Below the pieces are notes generated by a model. That model was not told where the DNA came from. It saw only the letters and a list, made by a program, of their open reading frames with translations, and did no database searches. This document shows, piece by piece, positions 56,926-64,000 of a stretch of 64,000 nucleotides of DNA (its first letter is position 1; each line of letters starts with the position of its first letter). Location of the stretch: contig NC_041004.1 in NCBI RefSeq assembly GCF_004193775.1, positions 33,690,411-33,754,410 on the forward strand, written 5' to 3'. The DNA is from Glycine soja (lineage: Eukaryota; Streptophyta; Magnoliopsida; Fabales; Fabaceae). The position numbers and the translations under genes are program-made.

Positions 56926-57384
56926 GAGATTCTCCCTTTTCTTCACAAACAAATAATCACTTCATTCTCCTTTTTTTCTCCACAAAATTTGCACATTACT
57001 TGAGATCCCTTCAAGGTCTAATGCCTTAAGTGATTATCTCCGATATTTTCTTAAAATTCAATGTCGTTTCAAGATCCAATGTCTTAACAACTCCTTGTCA
57101 TGCAATTAAAACAAATCTTTCAAAAAAAAAAAAATCAATCCAACACACAAATTGTTTTTTACCAAAAGAACTACTTAAGTTTGATTTCCTTACTGCACCA
57201 GAGGATACGTAAGAGGGAGGGAAAACCCCTTATCGACCTAAAAAACTAAAAAAACATAAAATTCCTTTTTCTTTTCCTAAAAAATAAAAATTCGCTTTCT
57301 TTTTCTAAATAAAAAAATATAACAAATATAACTCATGTTCTCAAAGGAAAATAAATAATTAAAAAGTCACTTTATTTTTAGCAC
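56926..57384. other. AT-rich spacer
   Basis: No gene seen; several A-runs. Confidence 0.4.
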
Positions 57385-57480
57385 ACGCAATTAAAGGTTG
57401 TCATCTTCATGACGAGTGCGTGGGGTGCTAATACCTTCCCTGTGTGTAATTGACTCCCAAATCATTTTCGATAACCAATT
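57385..57480 (+). repeat. Possible LTR fragment
   Basis: Text such as GACGAGTGCGTGGGGTGCTA, ATACCTTCCCTGTGTGTAAT and TGACTCCCAAATC resembles the U5-like part of legume Ty3/gypsy LTRs. No second LTR or primer site was found nearby, so it is a fragment at best. Confidence 0.4.
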
Positions 57481-57884
57481 ACAAACACTATTACACGCAC
57501 ACAACAGGATTTTCAGGTTGAATAATTCAAACTATTTATACATTGTAATAGTTATTGCAGTTCCTGGCTGGAGGAACAATAAATAAGTTGTTACTAGAAA
57601 TTAAGGAGCAAATTTCATGCTATAGACGAGGTCGTCCTTTACATGGATAATTAATTAGCCTAAATAACAAATCGTATATCATTCCATTTTGGGGTCTTGA
57701 ACCACTAACTAATGCTACTTATTGAGTCCTAATTAACTAATTCATATGGTTGCCAATGGTGTGGGGTTAAACTTTCAATCTTCCTAACACCTGGCTCCAA
57801 CCAATCAATTGTGATAGCAAAATGTGGAGCAATCGGAGCTAGTATTTTTTTCGTCAAAGATTGGAGTAGATTGCTGAGTAGAAG

Positions 57885-58170
57885 CTGTAGAAAAAGTATG
57901 TGGCTAATGTGTAGGATCTATAGAAAAAGGAATATGTGGCTACTGTGTAAGACCCATAGGAAAAGGAATATATGACTGCTAAGTAGGACCCATAAGAAAA
58001 GGAATATATGGCTATTGAGTAGGAGGCATAGGAGAAGGAATATATGGCTGATGAGTGAGAGCCATAGGAGAAAGAATATATGGTTGTTGAATGGGAGCCA
58101 TAGGAGAAGGAATATACGGTTGCTGAGTATGAGCCATATGAGGAGGAAAATGTAATTGCTGAGTAAGTGC
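57885..58170 (-). repeat. 36-bp coding tandem repeat (12-residue Pro/Gln-rich)
   Basis: Seven to eight units of 36 bp; TATATGG-type anchors lie at 57897, 57933, 57969, 58005, 58041, 58077 and 58113. In one - strand frame each unit reads like PYIPSPMAPTQQ; several units have stops where Gln is expected. The open frame of 110 codons (SYGSHS repeats) in another frame is a shadow. It is probably the remains of the second gene or a linker of the neighbouring CACTA element. Confidence 0.75.
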
Positions 58171-58190
58171 TACTTTTGTTGGACATTTTG

Positions 58191-58418
58191 GTTTAGGAGG
58201 CGTGACTACTTACACTAGAGTACACCACGAAGCAAATGTAATTAAAGATTAAAAAGAGAAATTAGGATGTAACAAAGTAGCAACAAAACATATCAAACAT
58301 ATATCAATACTAAATATATATTTGACAATAAAGCGAATAATATATATCTATAAAAACAAATGTCAATGAAATTGTATCTTACCAAATAAATTAATTCATG
58401 AAATAAATTAATGTCGGG
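58191..58418 (-). other. Spacer within the second CACTA
   Basis: AT-rich, intron-like; no coding text. Confidence 0.4.
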
Positions 58419-61400
58419 TTATTCCAACATATTTGAATCATCTACATTACCCCTTGCCAAGGTTATTGTTTTTATTTCATTTGCAAATATATTACTTAAA
58501 TCTTGCTCATGGTACGACTCACTTTGAAATGTAATGTCTTCTCCAACTTCTCCCATATCATACAATTCTCTTGGCATCATGTGGACAACAACACTCCAAC
58601 CCTTATTTACCTCATCATCAACATGATACACCATTTGTGCTTGTGAAGCTTCAATATATGGTTCATGTTCTTAACGTTCACCCATGTGAATACATTGAGA
58701 AAAATTCATTGAAGTAAATTGCCAAGCATCCTTTCTAAACCCTCTAAGGCATGTAGTATTTGCCCACTTGCACCTAAACAGGACAACCCTAAGAAAATCA
58801 TAGTAGTTAATCTTAATTATGTCCTTCAACTTCCCATAATAGGACAAATCTACTTGCCTCAAATTTGCATAAGATCTACTTGCAACACATGAAGTGTTTG
58901 AAGTTAGAAAAAAATCCATTATTTTGGGTATTTGAACCTTCATCTCGTCCTATGGTCCTAAACTTGTAGCCGTTGATGTTATATGAAGTATATCTTCTTG
59001 CAATTGACATCGAGCCCATAGCTAGATGCTTTATTTCATCTGGAACTACATCTGCAATGTTGGGATTTGTAGTCTAATTAGGGAATCATGTTATTCACGA
59101 AATTACATTATAATTTTGACATGAAACTATTTTAAAACTTACCCAAAGAAGAAACTAATTTGGAAATTCCTTACTAACTATCTTTTCCAACTCTATATCT
59201 GAAAGTCTTCAATTCCTTGTCATCCTCTTGGTGTATGTTTTCAATACATTACCATAATAAAATCCACTTTTAAATTCAATACATGACTAAAGTGTTACTT
59301 TCACCACATGTAATATGTCTAAGTACTTACTCAATGTATGATTGGACTTGTGGACAATTTAGTAACAAATATCGATGTGCTTGTGTTATCTGTAATGGGG
59401 TAAAAGTGAAAGTTGATGAACTTCCCACTAGTTTGCCTAATTATGGATAGATGATTTGAGAAACTTCTTTATCATTAAGATGATCATCAACACGTCTATT
59501 TTGTATTCAGCCTTGACTCAACCTCTTCATATAGTGAGTAAATATTGAGTCTCTACATCCAAATAAACTTCACTTATAGACCCTTCTGTTTGTGCCTTAT
59601 TCCGCACAAAGGACTTCAAATGTCCTAACACCTTATCACAAAAGATAACAATAATTTAATTGATATATCCTTCAAAAAATAGGTTAAGCATAAAAAAGTG
59701 TGTTTACCTCTTAATTGGGTACATCCATCGATAATGTACTGACCCTCCTTATTTCACTTCTTCAACAAGATGACATGTTAAATGGATCATCACAGTGAAG
59801 AATGATAGAGGTAATATGATTTCCAAATGGCAAAGTGTAAGCACAATCCAATTTTGCTACTTGTCAAGATCTCAGTCATTCAATCTTTTACCGTAAAACT
59901 CCTTGAAAAATGAGCAAAACTCTACTAACACTGTAGTCACTTGATCAAGTAAAACATTGCATATAGCTATTAGGAGTAAATGTTGCATAAGGATGTGGAA
60001 ATCATGACTCTTAAGCCCAAATATCCTAGAGTTCTTATCATCAATGCAATGGGATATGTTACTTGAGTAACCATCCGGCATATTCACATTTTTTAGTGAG
60101 TAAACAATAATGGAAGATATTTTCCATTTTCATCTAGCCAAAGATCTTCTTTTATTCCCATATCTTTCAAATCTTGAGGAGCTTGAAGATGATATTTTGA
60201 TTTTAAGCATTAATCAATGTTTACACACATTGTCAAAAACATTCTTCTCAATGTGCATAACATCAAGGTTATGGCATAAAAAATTATCCTTCCAATAAGG
60301 AAGATTAAGGAAATATGCTTCTCTTCCTTCATTGCTCCTTTTGACCATGTGACTCAAAGATCCTTTCAAAGTTTACATTCATATCATCAAGCTACTTCAA
60401 AATGTCTAACCCAGATAACAATTTTGGTGCATCCCTTTCTTCAATTGTGCCATCAAAGTGCATCTTCATCAATCTAAATGTATGACCTCTCCAAAAATCG
60501 TCGATGACCCTTGAAACACCATTTTCTACTAGAAAATAATTGACAAGGGAAAGCATCAAAGTTACAAGATAGGCAAGCATATCCAGTATAAGTATTCCAC
60601 CCAGATAAATTACAAAGTCCAGGGAAATCACTGATTGGCCACATGAGAGCTGCTCGCATTCTAAATACTCCTTTCAAAGAAGAATCATAAGTTTCCACAC
60701 CTTTTGTCCATAGCTCATTCAACTCCTTGATTAGATATGGTAGGTACACATCTATCTTATTCCCTAACATTTTTTAGCTAGAATGGCCATAGAAAGAATC
60801 AAAGAAGATTGCTTCATGCACTCCCAAGGAGGTCGGTTGTATGGAATTAGAAGCACTGACCAAGAAGATTGCTTCATGCACTCCCAAGGAGGTCAATTGT
60901 ATGGAATTAGAAGCACTGACAATATACTATGCTTATTATTCATGGTTCGGTATGGGCTAAAGCCATCATTTGCAAGGCCAAGGTGAACATTTCTAGGTTA
61001 TAAAGAAAATTTAGGGCGAATTTGATAAAAACTTTTCCATGCATTAGCATCTCTTGAATACCTCAACAATCCATCTAGGTTGCTATTTAAAAAATGTCAT
61101 CTCATGGACTTTGCTATTTTGGAACACACAAATAACCTTTGCAACCTTGGTTGCAAGGAAAAGTAACGTAAAACCTTGGCTGGTAAATTGTTTTTACCAT
61201 TAGTACTTTTTGTTTTCCATCTAGATTTTCTGCAATGCTTGCAAATCTCTAAATTTTCATCTTCTCCCCAATACAACATGCAATTCTTTGGGCAAACATC
61301 TATCTTTGTATAATTAAGACCAAGCTTGTAGATCACCTTCTTTGCCTTATAAAATGAAGTAGGAATCTTTCCATATTCAAATGCATCTTTCAATGACTCC

Positions 61401-61945
61401 AAAATCATCGTCATTGCTTTATTAGTCATACCGCACAAACATTTTATATTATACAACCTCAATAGAAAAAACAACTTTGAGTACTTTCGACACCTTTCAT
61501 ACAATTCTTCGGTACCATCTCTAAGAAAATAAGAAATTTCTTCATTTACTTCATTAGGCATAGTGTCTACAAACTCAGATGCTTCTTCATACATATTAGG
61601 ACACACATTATAGTGTCTATTGTTCCCAAATGCATCATTTATCATATCTATCACTGGATTTTCATTTTGCAATGGTTCATCTATTGCTACAATGTCCCTT
61701 AATTCCATTGTTTCATATGTTTCGCCATGCCATATCCAGACTTTGTAATTTTTTGGGAATTGCTTACAAATTAAGTGGTCAAACACCACATCTCTAGTTT
61801 CCCATCTATCACAATGACATTTAGGACATGAACACCTTATTGCACCATTGACATAACGGTTTTCAAATGCAAAATCTAGGAACTTATTTAACCCTTCTAG
61901 ATATTCGGTTGTATTTTGGGCCATATCAATCCATGATTTATCCAT
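58419..61945 (-). pseudogene. tnp2: Second CACTA TNP2-type transposase, broken
   Basis: The ATG at 61945 begins MDKSWIDMAQNTTEYLEGLN, with the Cys motif CSCPKCHCDRW and KVWIWHGE: the transposase-associated domain. The tnp2 domain follows with KIPTSFYKAKKVIYKLGLNY, CPKNCMLYWGEDE, LPAKVLRYFSLQPRLQRLF, YNRPPWECMKQSS (duplicated, see 60802), GNKIDVYLPYLIKELNELW and ISDFPGLCNLSGWNT. A DUF4218-like part (FGLKSHDFHILMQHLLLIAI) lies at 59872-60087, and a DUF4216-like end at 58671-58943 (YGKLKDIIKINYYD, CKWANTT, GFRKDAWQF) and 58419-58634 (VNKGWSVVVHMMPRELYD). Frames break many times. It belongs to a clearly different CACTA family from the copy at 10539; its terminal repeats were not found. Confidence 0.9.
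60802..60920 (-). repeat. 60-bp in-frame tandem duplication in the TNP2 domain
   Basis: Two copies exactly 60 bp apart (60802-60860 and 60862-60920) differing at only a few positions. On the - strand the unit is 20 codons containing LLIPYNRPPWECMK, the counterpart of LLVIYNLPPWLCMK in the first transposase, so the conserved block appears twice in frame. Confidence 0.9.
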
Positions 61946-64000
61946 TATTCATTTGTTTCGGTAAAATCAATAATCAGTTTATATATTAGAACATAGCCAT
62001 AAAATGAAAAAGTTTAAGAGATCAAAGGAGCAACAATACATGAAATGCAATATTTTATAACTATTGCAGGGTGAAGTAAGATCATAATTGCATTATAATA
62101 TTGGAATCTAAACACCCACTTGCATTCAAAGCCAAAAGATGAGTTCATAGAAACTAAAGCTCACATTCAACATCTTTTATAACATGCATCATACTATAAC
62201 ATGTATCATTTGTCGCTGAATGATCATCGGTTTACTAGGACTATAACATATAGTACCATATATCAGATGGAGGCATCCAAGTTACAATATTTAAAACATA
62301 TCATCTAGATTTTGTAGATAGAAATTAAAGATCAATCACCATAGAGAAGAAGTCTATCTCTACAATTACAAACCAACAAGAATCACAAAAACCATAGTAA
62401 TCTTCCTATCCTACCATTTTGTTTCTTGTTCTCTATCTTTGTGCTCTATAATTTTAGTTCTAAAGATCCTAGGTGTTTAAAAGTGTGTGTGGGTGTGTGT
62501 GAAACGTCAATAAGAGATTTGCAATAGAACATGATGGTTATAAGTGACACATCTGATTTCAAAAAAGCTATTATACACTAAGCAGGTACTTGATCATGTA
62601 GATATCAATAAAAGACCAATATACTTTTCTTCAAAATGTAGAGTCTAAACTGATATCAATTAATTATACCTCTCAATTGGTTCTTCAAGAATGACCTGGT
62701 TACCAAAATGTATGACCTGCATACAATACAAAAGAAATGAGTTAGGAATGATATTTTCCTTAGAATTTTCCACAAGCAAGGCTGCAACCGCTTCATGCAC
62801 AATACTACAACGAAGGAACAAGTCAGAAACTAATCAAATCAGATCATTGAAAACCATAAATGACACAAATATTCCTATTGGCAAATCTTTATGAAATGAA
62901 AGGATAATAGCATATGGAAACTAAACGTTTTCAAACTAGTCAGTGCAAGGATAGTTAAAATACTGTTGCCATCAAATTCAACTTCTGTGACATGGATTAC
63001 TTTAATTTTAAAAATGAAAAAGGCGTGTGCAACATTACAAGGATAGGAAGCAATGAATATAATAAGCAATCAAGCTTCACTAATTGACCATTGTTTCTAT
63101 ATTTTATGACATAAACCACCTATTAACTACTCTATCATGTGGTGAAAATTATGATATACAGAGACAGAGAGGAGTTTGAGGTTTTCAACAGTTCTGAAAT
63201 AGTTATGATACAATCAAATAAGTACACTAATGCAATAATGCTTCTTTTTTTTAGTCGAAAATTCCTCTAAGCTTTTAAACATTTTTTTTCTTAATCCAAT
63301 AAAACATCTTTAAAAGCTAAAATTGAAATAGGCCTGAAAATCAAAACCGCCAATACTTCAAATGCAATGAACTTAGCCAAAACATTTATTAACTTTTAAC
63401 ATTTTTTTATAATAATAACAAAGTTAGAATTTATGATCCTATATATATTATCTTTTTTTACCAACAAATATTAGTTGTTGTTTTCTTAGGTAATTAAATG
63501 TTAAATTGTTAATTTTTACTAGTTTTACAAATGATTCTTTAAGTATTCAACTCAACTTATATCTCATTTTTTTTATATATTATCTAACATTCCTCGTCAC
63601 TAAAAAAACAATCCCAGTAAATATAAACGAAATTTATATTCTTACATTCTTAAAAAGGGGATTATAAATTAAATACAAGCTAATTCTTTTATAACTATTA
63701 CAATATTTTGTCATAAATAAATTTATCATTATTTTCTTAAGAAAAGAGATAAAGAATTTAATAAAAAAAGTGTGTCTAAAATCTTTTCAAACTATTATTG
63801 AATCAACTTTATTTTTGTAATAATTTTTTAAAAATTTACTATCTTAAATAAATTTTAATTATGGAGTAGTAAATATTTTGTGTTTTTCTCTTGAGTCTTA
63901 ATAAATATAACTTTTTTCTTTTGGACTTACATGTGTCGTGTATTAGGAGGTAGATCTTGGACGTATTGTGGGTTAAGGAGATCTGTACATCGAGACTCAC
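61946..64000. other. AT-rich DNA right of the second CACTA gene
   Basis: No gene recognised. It probably includes the 5' region of the second CACTA, though no terminal repeat was found. A GT-rich run occurs at 62483-62500. Small frames at 62691-62894 and 62875-63069 show no domain. Confidence 0.5.

Noticed and set aside
57854..58186. Ser/Tyr-rich 110-codon protein (SYGSHS repeats)
   Set aside because: It is a shadow frame of the 36-bp repeat. The Pro/Gln-rich frame better explains the pattern of changes, even though it now has stops.
60783..60986. + strand frame with a duplicated EDCFMHSQGG peptide
   Set aside because: It is the reverse complement of the 60-bp duplication in the - strand transposase, whose frame matches the conserved TNP2 block.

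Overview
The window is plant nuclear DNA made almost entirely of transposable elements. It most likely comes from a legume, and soybean (Glycine) fits best. The reasons are CACTA elements with palindromic ACATCGGTT/AACCGATGT subterminal repeats, an Ogre-type Ty3/gypsy element with a tRNA-Arg primer site, plant-style introns, no intact single-copy gene, and AT-rich flanks. It reads like pericentromeric heterochromatin.

The main structure is a three-level nest with exact boundaries. (1) The outer layer is a decayed Ty3/gypsy element on the + strand, whose integrase is split into 1060-1805 and 47566-48097. (2) Inside the integrase sits a CACTA DNA transposon, 1806-47565, flanked by the 3-bp duplication AGA; it is about 17.4 kb without its own insertion. 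It carries a TNP2-type transposase pseudogene (10539-13735), a second intron-rich gene with a Ulp1-like protease end (15268-18246), and about 8 kb of captured or unexplained sequence that includes a receptor-kinase fragment. (3) Inside the right end of the CACTA sits a 28.35-kb Ogre-like retrotransposon on the - strand, 19040-47393, flanked by the 5-bp duplication TGTAT. Read in its own sense (right to left) it has: 5' LTR, tRNA-Arg primer site, ORF1, gag-protease, an integrase region from which reverse transcriptase and RNase H are cleanly missing, an extra same-sense ORF with its own promoter-like and splice-like signals, a 12.4-kb array of about 100 copies of a 123-bp satellite, polypurine tract, and a 3' LTR with an internal deletion that removes its TATA box.

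Right of the nest (49.6-64 kb) are a 1.15-kb foldback element, a 1.09-kb Harbinger-like MITE with TAA duplications, a Ty1/copia gag-protease remnant, low-complexity tracts, and a second, different CACTA transposase pseudogene on the - strand (58.4-61.9 kb) followed by a 36-bp coding tandem repeat. The first 181 bases are the end of a third CACTA element.

Every recognisable coding region is broken. Many breaks are Gln, Arg or Trp codons that look to have become stops by C-to-T or G-to-A changes, as expected for heavily methylated, silenced DNA. No rRNA, tRNA, CRISPR or intact host gene was seen. Identifications come from reading motifs by eye, without database searches.
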